NCBI GenBank assembly: GCA_977006965.1
Contig: OZ345358.1
Span: forward strand, 2,294,001-2,358,000
Origin: Phymatolithon calcareum
Taxonomy: Eukaryota; Rhodophyta; Florideophyceae; Hapalidiales
DNA length: 64,000 nt
Direction of reading: 5' to 3'
Below, in pieces: positions 53,791 through 64,000 of this stretch. The position numbers were made by a program, and so were the translations under genes. The notes below the pieces were generated by a model. It did no database searches. It saw only the letters and a program-made list of their open reading frames with translations, and had not been told where the DNA came from. Numbering within the stretch: position 1 is the first letter of the stretch; each line of letters starts with the position of its first letter.

Positions 53791-55719
53791 TAGCTGTCTG
53801 GCAGAGGCATGTATGCCATCATCGGTGGTCTGCAGGCGGTGTATGATCTCAAGAAGTAGGTGATTGCAGGATTGAGGTGGGCAGATCTGGGAAGATCGAC
53901 ATACCTCCGTACAGTCTCTAGCCTTGCTTCTCCGACAAACAGTGTTCTTCGAAATGGGTATTCTAACTGCCTCACTCCCTGTTTTCGCCTTGACCCAATA
54001 CAAAGTTGCATCAACAGTATCTTCAATAATCTCGGAAAGAATAACAAGATCGCCAAAGCATAAGTTGACCATTTCAACTCCCCTTGTGCCTGATCAGAAT
54101 GGTGCAGTTACTATTAGCTTTGTCTGCAGCATAATCCAGTTGACTGCTGGGTTTGTTCCAGGCTGGAACTGTGCGTCTAGAGCATCGCAAAGCTGGCTCG
54201 AACCGATTTACGCTTGGCGGACGATACATCGTCGTGATTTTACTGATAGGCTCTCTGGACAAGATTGGAGCGACCCCTGGTCTCTGCTTTCTCGATAGAG
54301 CTCTAAACTCAGAGAGAGTTGCTGTGCTTTCCACGGGTGGCTCAAGACACGACTTCCTCTCACAACACATTTGTAGTTGTTTGTGGACGATACACCTTGG
54401 TTCTTGTACCACATACGGACTGCGGCAAGCAATGCGTTCGTCATAGCCAATGCATATTTCCCGTCGTATCACTTTTCTGTCTGACTGCATCTTTGCACAA
54501 GCATTCCCATGATGTATTCAGAACGAAACCTCCATTTTTTCCGAGATCCAACGAATCTTGACCTTTTTCCAGAACTCTGCGCCGACCAACGTGTATTTAC
54601 TTCTGTAGCGTTTCTTTTTTGCCTCCTAAACCCTGTGCATTCTATAAATTGCTGATTCATGCTGGGATAGATCAGCCCGGTCTTTCGAGGGCTTACTCTG
54701 AGCGTTTATATTGTCGTTCACAAAGAACTGAGGCGGATGCAGCAGTGAGTGCAGTCTGAGGTACCAAGATTTTTCAATCAATGCGGAGTAAGACTAGCAC
54801 ACTTCCTGACCCAGTTGATGATCTGGTAGTGGCCCCAGACTAATTCCCACTGAATATTATAACAACAGCTCCTTTCGGAGTTCCTTTCATTGACCGGGAC
54901 TAGGTGCAGAACTTGCCTCATTATGGGCAAAGATTCTTCAGAGGTACATGCAGAGACGAAGTGTACCCTAACTAGAGACATAGACCGAGAAGATGGAGCT
55001 CCAATTCCCCTAAGCATGTTCCGGGCCAGTGTCCCGTTAACCCAGAGTTCCCAAGGCGCTCGAAAAGCTCATCAAACAAAACACCTTCAGCAATGCGAGT
55101 GTCTTGGGAGCAATTCAAATCTTTCCATAGGTAGATAGCAGCTCTACGCGCTCCCAAAGCTGTAACAAATCTCTTTCTCAATGTCAATGCGCTTCTCGTG
55201 CAAGAAAGCAATGAGAGCTTGTCTTGCTGTGGACGCTGATACCGGCATATTCCAGCCCAATGTCGTCTTTCCGACTAATGGAAGAAAAGCTAATCGAAGG
55301 GCATGAAAGCCGCAATCACTGTCTGGGGAACATCTTCAATGTGGGCAAGACACGTCCAGACACGTAAAGAAGGGTCGCTTTCTTCTATGAGCTTTAGTCT
55401 CACGGTTTGATCTGGAGCGATTTGCCAGCCTACGGCCTTACCAATGTTTGGCCCCGTTCTTAGACATATAAGATCCTCGAAAGCAATGATTCGCTCGCAA
55501 TCAAAGCTGTTACTTGTCCAGTTCATCCATTTGTCGAGCGGCGAGGGAGAGTAGAGACGCAATGAGAGTGTATCTATGGTCGCAAAAAGAACTCCGTGGT
55601 ACTGGTCTCGGGATATGAATCTTCAAAGCTGATGGTGCTTATATTCAAATCATGTGCTCAATCATGTGCTTATCATATGCGATTCGACGCCGTGAGTAAT
55701 GGACGTGTAACGCTATATA
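53791..55719. other. Decayed region, mainly minus-strand open stretches
   Basis: Minus-strand frames at 54490-54074, 54072-53790 and 55562-55290 look protein-like but lack ATG starts and shift frame. No motif is assigned. Confidence 0.3.
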
Positions 55720-55794
55720 TTGTTACATCCCCGTGTTTGTGAACACGCACTCCTTGAGAAAAAAGAACACAGCCCAAATGTCTCTCCCCCTCCG

Positions 55795-56544
55795 ATGCCA
55801 ATTCGAAAGGGCTCCTCTGCTCACTCAATTCTCTCCGCAACATCTGGGTATATTTCTGCAGGCGATCAACGTGTCCGCTCTGGATTTTCTCAAGAAATTG
55901 AGAACATTCTTGGCTCATTCGAAAGCGCTCCGAGATTTTCCCAGTTGGATAAGGCTCCCTGTCGCGGGAACATGTTGGTGCAAACTATCAGAATGCTGAG
56001 CCATATCTCGGCCCAACTTGACCCTTCGAAGCCAGATCTGTGCTTCGATAAGCACGAAGGAAGACCAGGGACGACCATTTACAACCCGCCTCGCAGAAAA
56101 TCTGGGAGTTCGATAGTCACTTGTTCACTGGCTACATACCAAGAATGTGATCGTTGCGAGAGGATTGTGAATATTATTAACAACAATATTACAATGAGCT
56201 CACTTGCTCAATCATTCGCATTTGTGGGTGGCCAAGGCATGGGTCAGAGCTCGACGAAGAAAGAGCCAGTACAAATTACATTTCGGGCCTCGAGAAATCG
56301 GGTTTGGGCACAGAAGAACTTCGCAAGGCCCAGTAATAGACTGCGATTTGAGAATAAAAGTGCCGTAAGTATTGAGAAAACCGTAAACACTGGAGGACTT
56401 CGCCGACTTATCCGACAGTGGGTTCTAGGAGACAAGGAGATAGGACTGTTGATCCCCTTGGAAGAATTTGATGTCCAGAAAAGAATGGAAAAGATGCGAC
56501 AGGGAAAACTAACAAGTTCATCAACAGCAAGAGAAGAAGGCTAG
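55795..56544 (+). CDS. Hypothetical protein, 249 residues
   Basis: The frame is open from a TTG at 55720, and the first ATG is at 55795 (MPIRKG). Features: a Ser-rich N-terminus, a Cys-containing middle (TYQECDRCERIVNIINNN) and a basic, Arg-Lys rich C-terminal third (KNFARPSNRLRF, RRLIRQWVLGDKEIG). It has no signal peptide or membrane span and no recognised domain. Its length is unusual for this part of the window, which is the main reason to list it. It has no repeats shared with other regions. Confidence 0.4.
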   Translation: MPIRKGSSAHSILSATSGYISAGDQRVRSGFSQEIENILGSFESAPRFSQLDKAPCRGNMLVQTIRMLSHISAQLDPSKPDLCFDKHEGRPGTTIYNPPRRKSGSSIVTCSLATYQECDRCERIVNIINNNITMSSLAQSFAFVGGQGMGQSSTKKEPVQITFRASRNRVWAQKNFARPSNRLRFENKSAVSIEKTVNTGGLRRLIRQWVLGDKEIGLLIPLEEFDVQKRMEKMRQGKLTSSSTAREEG

Positions 56545-56927
56545 CAGTAGCAGTTCTGCTGGCGTTACAAGATGCGTTTGAGAACAGCATTTCATTCTCA
56601 AGTGCAATTGGTTTTTCGAAAGAAGCTCAAAATATACCGCTATCTCAATAGGACTCAATTGCTGTTAAGTACCTTAAAGGGAAGAGATGAATTACAGAAA
56701 ATGAAGTTATACATTTTGGAAAATGGTATATCATTAGCTTTTTTGCTTTAATGTCATAGAGATGAATATAATTTGACGCTGGATGTGAATAAAAGATGAC
56801 TGTCACGTACAACTGAACTGTATTCGTGGGAGGGAATCTTCATCTGCGATCGTGACTCTTGTTCAATACGTACAATACACAAATCTGATTCGCCAAAAAC
56901 TTCCTTCAATGAGCCTCAGAGGGATAT

Positions 56928-56944
56928 ATTATATATACGCAGCT
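56928..56944 (+). promoter_or_regulatory. TATA-like box upstream of 57125
   Basis: GATATATTATATATACG lies about 185 bases before the ATG of the next ORF. A short 14-codon upstream ORF starts at about 57030 (ATGTCTTCCAGAATTGC). Confidence 0.35.
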
Positions 56945-57124
56945 CTTATCGACGATCGAGACCACGCGTGAACCACCGCAACTCATCCTCATCCCTCACT
57001 CGTCTTTAACTCATCAATGCTGCACAACCATGTCTTCCAGAATTGCTTCGTCAATGCGAATTTCTGCGCCTTAGGCTTGCTAGATTTGCCTCAAAGATCT
57101 GCAAGCTGACGTGGTGCGGACACC

Positions 57125-57790
57125 ATGTCAACACTACTTCCGCTTGTCATGTCTCACCAACCACCGCACTACGAGTATGACAAGCGATGCGTACACCCTT
57201 TTTTCTTCCATCCTGTCGTTCAGAGCTCCCTCGACGAGCCATTCAACCATTCGAGTCGGAAAATGAGCCTTCCAGATGCTGCCAGCCGATCCAGGAGGAG
57301 TTTGGGTACAAGCTTTAGAAAAGCTTTAGCAGCGATCGTCGCCGGGAAGACCTCAGCAACCTCATTGGTCGTAAACTCAACGTCGCCACTCAGAAGAAGC
57401 ACCGGAACCACAAGAGAAGGTAACTCACGCCACGCGCAGAGGAGCGGAAGAAACTCGAAGAAGCGAAGTCCGCGCCTGGCCACGGAAAGAGCGCACATGC
57501 AGCTGCACGAAGAGTTTGGTGATGGCGTTTCGCTTCCAATTATAAATTTGGACAGGACGCCTAACGCCGATGCTTCTTCCTTTCTCAGCGCTCTGCACAA
57601 GGACACTCCAGCTCTCGTGGCCGTCGCGCAACTGCACGTATGTCCACTGGTCGTCAGACTACTCGACCGACTAATCGCGAGACCGGGTGTATGTCCTGCG
57701 AGTGCTACCGCTCTGAAGAGTATTATACACTACTCTATACTCTATACACTACTTGCTGTAGTTCTATCTTGTTTTGATCACTCTTTCTAG
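57125..57790 (+). CDS. Hypothetical protein, 221 residues, hydrophobic C-terminus
   Basis: ATG in a favourable context (GGACACCATGT). Residues 1-45 are His-Pro rich, residues 46-130 are strongly basic and Ser-Arg rich (SRSRRSLG, SGRNSKKRSPRL), and the last 30 residues end in a hydrophobic stretch (IHYSILYTLLAVVLSCF). This could be a tail anchor. No known domain. A TATA-like box and an upstream ORF precede it. Confidence 0.45.
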   Translation: MSTLLPLVMSHQPPHYEYDKRCVHPFFFHPVVQSSLDEPFNHSSRKMSLPDAASRSRRSLGTSFRKALAAIVAGKTSATSLVVNSTSPLRRSTGTTREGNSRHAQRSGRNSKKRSPRLATERAHMQLHEEFGDGVSLPIINLDRTPNADASSFLSALHKDTPALVAVAQLHVCPLVVRLLDRLIARPGVCPASATALKSIIHYSILYTLLAVVLSCFDHSF

Positions 57791-58784
57791 AAGTTGATGT
57801 GCCACTAATTTCTGTAGCTCTCTCCTTGTTGATATTTCATTTGTAGTTATCTTGCTGACAGAGATATTTTCCTTATGAAAGTTGTCTCTTAAGTTGTAAC
57901 TACGTTCACATAAAAATTGAAACAATTTACGTTACTGAGAGAGTTGCAAGTATATTTTCAACATTCTACAATTATCTCCTTCTACAATTATCTCCCCGAA
58001 ACGCTCTTCTAAGTCACATGTTATTTTCGTTTGCGTGGATTTTTGATACAGACGGATCCGGCCGTGCGATAACGCCAGCATAACCCTACGGTTATTGAAG
58101 CGAGGTGCACTTCTCCTTTCCTGTCTTTCTTGAAGACAAACTTCTCGTTGTTCACAAGGAGCACTGCATGTTTGTAACGTAGAGGTGTGTTCCTTCATTT
58201 TGTCAAACAATCCCGAACTCGCTCTTTTGTGACGTCCGCAGGATAGAATAGAGATCACGTAGGCCGTCGAAGCTCTACTGAACTTACGTGACGGAGACAG
58301 TATGTCTGACGTACTCAGCTCTGCATCTATGTTTCACACTCAAAATTAAAAGCGGTAATTTTGACTATTGTGAAAAGAATTTCCGCCCGTCTTGCCGTGA
58401 TTTACCACTCTCCCTTATCTACCGTCCTGTTACGGTCTTATATAGGCAATTTGTGCAATTTCTACACTTCCCACAACTATGGGAGCTAATCGTCAGAAAG
58501 GATGGCACAAGCGGAAATTCGACCTTGCGTGAGTTTATTGGCGTTTACGATCTGCTACCTCAAAATACATTCCCAGTTGCTCATGCTCTTCACGTCGCTT
58601 GAATTGAACACAGCTCCCATGCAGTGCCAATGACCACTCTAAAAATTGCATCTCTTTCTCCTCACACTCCTGGTTAGCACCTAAAGCTCATTTACCGATT
58701 CATTTCCTTCCACCACTATTCGTATCATTGCATTGCCACTTCGGATGCCTTGTTAACTGTTTTCCACCGGAACCTGTTCATAGA
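57791..58784. other. No recognised gene
   Basis: A 108-codon minus-strand frame (57932-58258) and a plus-strand stretch 58288-58602 without ATG are the only candidates. No motif. Confidence 0.3.
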
Positions 58785-58975
58785 GCGTTTGTAGAAGTTG
58801 TAACGTGTGCCTCCTTACAATTGGCCTGGGAAAAAATTTGAGAAATTATGAATTGTAGGTTCTTGCGCATGGCACGAGTGCGTTTGTAAAAGTCGTACAA
58901 TGTGCCTCCTTACGATTGGCCCGAAAACATTTTTGAAACATTGTGCATTGTAGGTAATTGCGCATGGCACGAGTG
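58785..58975 (+). repeat. 95-base tandem duplication
   Basis: Two diverged copies (58785-58879 and 58880-58975) sharing GTGCCTCCTTAC, ATTGGCC, ATTGTAGGT and TTGCGCATGGCACGAGTG. Confidence 0.8.
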
Positions 58976-59027
58976 TGGCACCGATACACGCACTTGCCAG
59001 AGACCCGCAATCGTGTTCCGCACCTTC

Positions 59028-59088
59028 CAATGGAGGCTGTCTATCGCAGTTACAAAAATCGTGACATAACCATAGATAGCCTCCATTG
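59028..59088. repeat. Hairpin, 17-base arms
   Basis: CAATGGAGGCTGTCTAT pairs with ATAGATAGCCTCCATTG (one wobble) across a 27-base loop, next to the tandem duplication. Confidence 0.75.
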
Positions 59089-59279
59089 TGGGTTGCCATT
59101 TTGTTATTTGAAGAGCTCGCTTCTCATGAGTGAAAATCTTGTGAACCGCATAGCGATGAAGCCGACGGTGGATACAATCGGGCTGTTCGCGTACGCTGAC
59201 CTCCCTCAAGCACCGACACTGTTGGCGCTTACCGACACTACCAGCAGCGGCATTCAAGGTGTGCGACCAACACCGCACT

Positions 59280-60784
59280 CAGGGAATTTCTTCCCGTTGC
59301 AAGTTTCTTTTACTCGATATTTATCCGCGCCAGTCCTGCCCGCGTCTTGCCTTGTAGGTATGCCTTTCTCTTCTCCCCGCCCTCCCAGGACCTTCTCAGC
59401 AAACACATCTCGACTGTATGCCTTTCTCTTTGTCTTTTGTCCTACACGGTGACAAGCCATAATCAAGTGCTTCCGCGAAAGTCTCTCGGGAAAACCTAAG
59501 ATCATGGAGCGTGTACAAAAAGCATCAAATTTGTCTGCTTGAAGTTATCTGATAATCGTCCGATCATGTTGGCGTTTCCCGCAGCACGCAAGCCCGCGGA
59601 ATTGGCAAGCACGATTCGGGACCGACGCACCAAGCTCCCGTAGGGCTTGACGCGCTGGTAAAATTTGGCACGCGATTTGTCCTTCCATAGTTTTACTGCT
59701 AGAAAGGACTCCTTGGTGAACGCTTTAAAAAATTAAAGAAAACAAATTATCTGTAGAAAAAATCAGGAGAACTAGGATTCTTTGGTGTACATGCTAATTC
59801 ATGAAAGAATATATGATTATAATAATGAATGCTTATTCTCCTATGGGTCTAGCAAGCAGTGCTTTTTATTTTTCCTCTACTTAGATTACGGCAGGCCGTT
59901 AATCTTGCTAGCTAATTGTAAGCTTATTCACTGCCTGTCGCTCGTCATTAGGCGATACCACCCGAAGCAAAATGCGGTGGTTCCACGATTCGCGAGTCCA
60001 CGTGGACAACCAGAATGTTGGACTCTTTTCTTTACAGCTCACTTCTTCTGTGCCATACTAATGCACTGTAATTAGCTTGGACCCCATGTATGTATGATTA
60101 ATTATGATCACCCTTCGGAGACCAGGGTCTTAGCTTTGGCTGCAGGAGCTCCGTGTCGGACTTAGTGCATGCCCAGAACTGCGAAGTCCAGTCTGCTCCA
60201 TTATTATGTCGCCATTTACATGGACAGCTTCTTAACCCTCCGCACAACTAAAGAAGCGCATAGTCACAGTGCGAGGCCATCTAGTCACTTGTCTCCTAGT
60301 TGTTTCCGTGGCCATCTCGGGTGGGTTGAACATGAAAAATAAATGCATGGGAGCAAGGGACCGTTTAGTCAAGCTCGCAAAGGTGAAAAGCATGCCGTGA
60401 TTGACCGTAGCTTAAGGTTTTGCATATGCCTCTTTTCAAAGGCAAGAGGAGAAATTTATACTTCTTGCTTTTGGCAATCCTTTGAACGCTGCTATTGGTG
60501 AAAACCATACACCGAATTACAGGTTCTTAGTACACCAATAGCCCAAAACGTGCACTCCGATCAACGAACACGTGCTCCTATAACTGAAGTTCTTGTTTGC
60601 TGTCATCCAGTCAACGTTTTTTACCCAATAGATCTCGAATTATGCCTACAGTATACACACACTGCCACAGACACTTGGAAGATCCGATCTGTAACATGTA
60701 ACAATGCCGGACGCCTTGTGCTTCCGGCTAGCAGCAAAGGCCTCACAACGCTTTTACTGTCGAAGTTAATGCCGTCGTGAGTCC
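59280..60784. other. Region upstream of 465-residue gene 3
   Basis: No confident gene. From about 59950 it is co-linear with the region upstream of gene 1 (28650-29679), with conserved GGTTCCACGATTCG, GCGAAGTCCAGTCT and GGCCTC-CAACGCTTNTNC blocks close to the start codon. The presumed promoter lies here. Confidence 0.5.
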
Positions 60785-62188
60785 ATGATAATGGCTGTCG
60801 AATTTTTCGAAGTTCTGGTATGCGAAGCTGATCGAGCACAGTGGCCGGCATGGCTTTCCTCCCGAAACGGGCGCTTTGTCATCAGCACTCTAGTTCAAGA
60901 GTATGAGGACGTAGTCAGCCCCGAGGAGTCGCTAGGCGTACTGCGCGACCGCATCAAACTGCGACTTGGGATGGGAGCGCGCGTGGAGCCGCCTAACAAT
61001 AGCGTTGTGACGACGACCACCACGTCCACGGAGATTGCGTTCTACGCGCGATTCACTGAAGGCATCGCGAGAGCACTCGGGGTAAACGGGAAGTCCGATC
61101 GGCGTCAGCGGCTTTACAGTGTGTTCGCGGGAAAAATTGATCGTTTGTCACAGTTGCAAGACCTTTCCGATCTAATGGGAAACCTCCCACAAGTCGCCAT
61201 CGGCCGTCGGATGCGTCTAGCGCCCGACAAGGAAGATTTGCTGCTGGGTGAACTACTCTGCGCCCCATTCTGTCTTGTGGCGTCATTGTCGTACATGAAT
61301 AAGCTAGCGGACGCTGCACCCATCATTTCGTCACAGAACGATGTACAAACGCACTCACTTCCAAATGGAACTCTCTACGCTTCTGTGCTTTATTCGCAGG
61401 AGTTGAAGCCGGTCACCGATGTCACTATACGACTAAACAGTGCGATTCCGGATGATGTCGCGTTCGGTCTTGCGCGCATCGTTTCGACATTTCCGAACTG
61501 CGAACGACCGCACATCCGTGCCGCGGTAGACGATGTCACCCCTATGGCTCATCCCGCCGTATCTGCGCTCTCGCAAATTAAGTATCACCGTGAGGGCGGC
61601 GTTATACCGTTGCCGACATGGCAACGTATTGCCGCCGTACTTTACACTATCGCGTCAATAGCAGCCGCAGTCTGTGTCGCGGCTTTCAACGTCGCTGGTC
61701 GAAGCAACTCGTACGAGCGGATGACGGACGGTGTGGCCACGGCTGGTTTCTTTTTGTTTACCGTGGTTGGACTTGTCAAGCTTTCATCGGAAGACGCGAA
61801 CATCATTCGCAATACAATTCTCGGAAAGCGCATCCTGCGGTGTGACGAAGAAGTAGTGAGCGCTTTGGGACTTCACGACATTGCAGACCTCAAGCGCGCC
61901 ATCTGTCACCCTGACAACGACGCCCTCGAATGGCTGGACGCTCAAGATTGCTGCTATGCAGGTGCGAATGCCACTGGCACTATTCGCGTGCACGGCGGGA
62001 TGTCTCTACTTGACTTCCGCAAGACCGGAGCCGTCATCATCAGCGATCGGGTTTTCCGGCGAGTGAGAGATGATTTCGGCTTCTTTCTTCGAATCGACCA
62101 CGATTTGCTTGGCAGCATTCTGCCAGGCTCACAACGAAAGGTCGGCCCGGACTACCAGCTCATTGCCGTCACAGCGCGCCTGCAATGA
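60785..62188 (+). CDS. Unrecognised 465-residue membrane protein family, member 3
   Basis: Starts MIMAVEFF; the second ATG at 60791 is the one aligned with member 1, giving 465 residues. Of the first 60 residues, 44 match member 1. All conserved blocks are present (WLSSRNGRFV, KSDRRQRLYS, DKEDLLLGELLCAPF, SLPNGTLY, KRAICHPDNDALEWL, DCCYAG, LLDFRKTGA), as are the two membrane spans near 281-300 and 314-330. HPQ in front of DCCYAG is replaced by DAQ. The single-exon frame is intact. Like member 1 it is followed by the shared downstream block, here separated by dispersed repeat P. Confidence 0.85.
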   Translation: MIMAVEFFEVLVCEADRAQWPAWLSSRNGRFVISTLVQEYEDVVSPEESLGVLRDRIKLRLGMGARVEPPNNSVVTTTTTSTEIAFYARFTEGIARALGVNGKSDRRQRLYSVFAGKIDRLSQLQDLSDLMGNLPQVAIGRRMRLAPDKEDLLLGELLCAPFCLVASLSYMNKLADAAPIISSQNDVQTHSLPNGTLYASVLYSQELKPVTDVTIRLNSAIPDDVAFGLARIVSTFPNCERPHIRAAVDDVTPMAHPAVSALSQIKYHREGGVIPLPTWQRIAAVLYTIASIAAAVCVAAFNVAGRSNSYERMTDGVATAGFFLFTVVGLVKLSSEDANIIRNTILGKRILRCDEEVVSALGLHDIADLKRAICHPDNDALEWLDAQDCCYAGANATGTIRVHGGMSLLDFRKTGAVIISDRVFRRVRDDFGFFLRIDHDLLGSILPGSQRKVGPDYQLIAVTARLQ

Positions 62189-62205
62189 CATATTCAAATT
62201 GGTTT

Positions 62206-62400
62206 GTGTGGTGTGATGATATCCTTCATATGGCCCCAATTGTCCCTTCACACATGTTCTTCCTGATCAGGGGGGGCAATCCCTTTGGCCCAGTTGTCTA
62301 CGTCACAACATATGCCAAACGTTCCTAACACACGAAAAGTTGCCACGAGCGTCAGCAGATGCGTTGGTAACTTGTAAATAAAAATCTACCTTTCTTCTTC
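62206..62400 (+). repeat. Dispersed repeat P, copy 2
   Basis: Close match to 16186-16380, ending in the same AAATAAAAATCTACC and TTC run. It lies between gene 3 and the duplicated block and is absent from the equivalent place behind gene 1. Confidence 0.75.
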
Positions 62401-62403
62401 TTC

Positions 62404-62900
62404 CCATACATACGGTTCAGTATACGCTCGTTTTCCGATGTGTTGCATCGACAACTCTTCTGCTCGCTGATCGCTTCTTTTCTTCGAATAATGGATATCT
62501 GCTCTGAATTCTATCCTTGCGAAGTCAACACTTTCACACTAAGAGTATACTGCGCTTGATGAACACTCAGCGATGGTCAGTGTAGCTCGCCCGCTCCTAC
62601 AAATCCATCGAAGTACCCACCCTATATCTCAATTTCTACTTCTAATAAGGAGTAGTTCGGAGACCTGGTGGCTAGGGCACCCATCATGACGCTCCAGCCG
62701 GGGTGCTGCGTACCGCTGCTGCAGATGAGTAAAATGTCGAAGCAGGTGCCGGAGTCTCATGTTCAGCATAAAAGAAGGGGAAAACAGGCATGTTATAAGT
62801 TGAGGGCACACTCTCGGAAGTGGTGTGCCATTTGTTGTTCCCTTAATCAGCGACTACGTGAAACATCCGAAGAATTACTTTGTCAAAGACCTTGGTTTTA
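62404..62900 (+). repeat. Downstream duplicated block, copy 2
   Basis: Co-linear with 32040-32560 behind gene 1, with small indels. Confidence 0.8.
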
Positions 62901-64000
62901 CTGCCAGACTTAGGACATAATTAATTTCAATTCCCGTTTATTGCAATATTGAATAGGAATAGTCTATTGCAGAACCAAGAATAACTTCTTATTTCAGCAC
63001 ACTACGTTGTCTATGTTAGTGTAGCGCCAGGCTCCAAAGAACCCGACGCCACATGGGAGAGAAAAGCTCAAGAGAGGAGAGAGACGAAAAGAGCGGGAGA
63101 GAAAAGACAAAAAGAGGAGGAAAGAAAGACAAGCAACCAAAAACCCCAGACCAGCGGACAAAATAGGCGTCCACCATCGTAATACTCCATGTCTTTGCGG
63201 GAACGCAAGCGGTCGTGAACGTAGAACACGAGCGCAAGGCTACGCCGAACAGGGCTTCAGAAGCTTGACGAGGTAGATGAGGGTGAATAGAGATAGACGC
63301 GACTTGAACCAGGGCGAAGTCTGTAATGCAGGTCACGGAGGACACTCCACAGCTTTGCGGGAACAGAAGCGGTCGCATGGATGAGATACGAGGGCGAGGC
63401 TACGCCGAACAGGGCCTCGGAAGCTCGACGTGAGGAGCACTTAGGTCCAGATGATAAGCGCAACTTGCAACACAAAACGGGCAAGATTGCCATACGGTAA
63501 CTCCAGCGATCGTGTGGACGAACACGAGCGCGGGCCTTCGAGAAAACGGAGAAGAATAAGCGTGGAGACTAGTCGAACGGACGTCCACTGCGCCGCTTAC
63601 GACATGACGAAAGGCAAAAGAGAAAGGAAGGAGAAAACGACGCCGTCTTTAGGCGGCGACCATGGCTTGGCCGTCGATCTTCGCACGGACGCACGAAAAA
63701 GGGAAAGGGAAAATTGAACGCAGTTGCCTCCATGCTGGCTTGCATGACGACGGTTGCGAACAAGAAGGTTGGGAAGAGCTCCGACTCCGCGTGGTCGAAG
63801 GGACTGTCAGGCGAACATTGCGCGTGCTTGATCCAAGCAATCGAGACGAAATCCAGAACTCCCCCACCTTCCTTTACTCAGAGGAAGGAACTAACTAGCT
63901 TATATACAGCGATGCAGCGCATAGGCACACGAGAGACACGTGCAAGTATGGCCCAACAGATCACCTACCACGAGCAGCATGACTGTCGCGATCCAAGTTT
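62901..64000. repeat. Purine-rich region with internal duplication
   Basis: 63184-63306 and 63344-63467 are diverged copies (CTTTGCGGGAAC, AGGCTACGCCGAACAGGG, AAGC-CGAC blocks). 63055-63125 is almost all purine. Open frames on both strands are short. It could be a retroelement leader or LTR-adjacent region, but no LTR, primer site or gag is identified. Confidence 0.5.

Noticed and set aside
62668-62913. 81-codon frame in the block behind gene 3.
   Set aside because: The matching block behind gene 1 does not keep the frame.

Overview
The window is eukaryotic nuclear DNA from a lineage I cannot name with certainty. No operons, ribosome-binding sites or bacterial gene packing are seen. Copia-like, LINE-like, hAT-like and SINE elements fill most of the space, and the few convincing genes are intron-poor islands in repeats. 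A repeat-rich alga such as a florideophyte red alga is my best guess, held weakly.

Layout. Bases 1-14621 hold three copies of one multi-kilobase unit. The left copy (1-3579, cut by the window edge) is inverted against 3971-7549 and forms a giant imperfect palindrome with a 391-base centre. The palindrome's right copy (from 3579) is followed by a direct copy at 9468-14621. Each unit starts with a gene for a secreted protein whose core resembles Cu/Zn superoxide dismutase-like domains but lacks two of the usual metal ligands. Its 3' part carries a possible membrane-anchor exon. The inverted copy has lost promoter and signal peptide. Differences between copies record events: a 300-base tRNA-derived SINE with a 15-base target duplication (empty site in copy 3), a small terminal-inverted-repeat element that is a 63-base perfect palindrome in two copies and 180 bases in the third, a 72-base leader indel and a 14-base indel at a possible splice acceptor.

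Copy 3 stops at a hAT-like element (14622-16185) into which a second hAT (15081-15810) inserted with a clean 8-base target duplication. From 16.2 to 28.6 kb lies a graveyard: a 5'-truncated LINE reverse transcriptase, a piggyBac-like fragment, several copies of an unnamed repeat family, LINE 3' tails, an element whose inverted ends are built from GTGACAC iterons, a 1.1-kb transposon with 150-base inverted ends, and many perfect hairpins. Two weak overlapping ORFs sit at 23.8-24.8 kb.

Three members of one unrecognised family of 465-residue proteins with two membrane spans lie at 29.7-31.1, 33.8-35.2 and 60.8-62.2 kb. The second lacks an ATG at the conserved start. The first and third share flanking sequence, so a segment larger than the gene was duplicated. 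Between them are two decayed Copia-like polyproteins (35.7-40.3 and 40.8-42.3 kb), a 327-codon frame broken by one TAG (43.3-44.3 kb), long stretches without recognisable genes, a 30-base minisatellite (51.75-52.2 kb), a GC-rich repeat tract (53.25-53.8 kb) and two unassigned ORFs at 55.8 and 57.1 kb. The last kilobase is purine-rich and internally duplicated.
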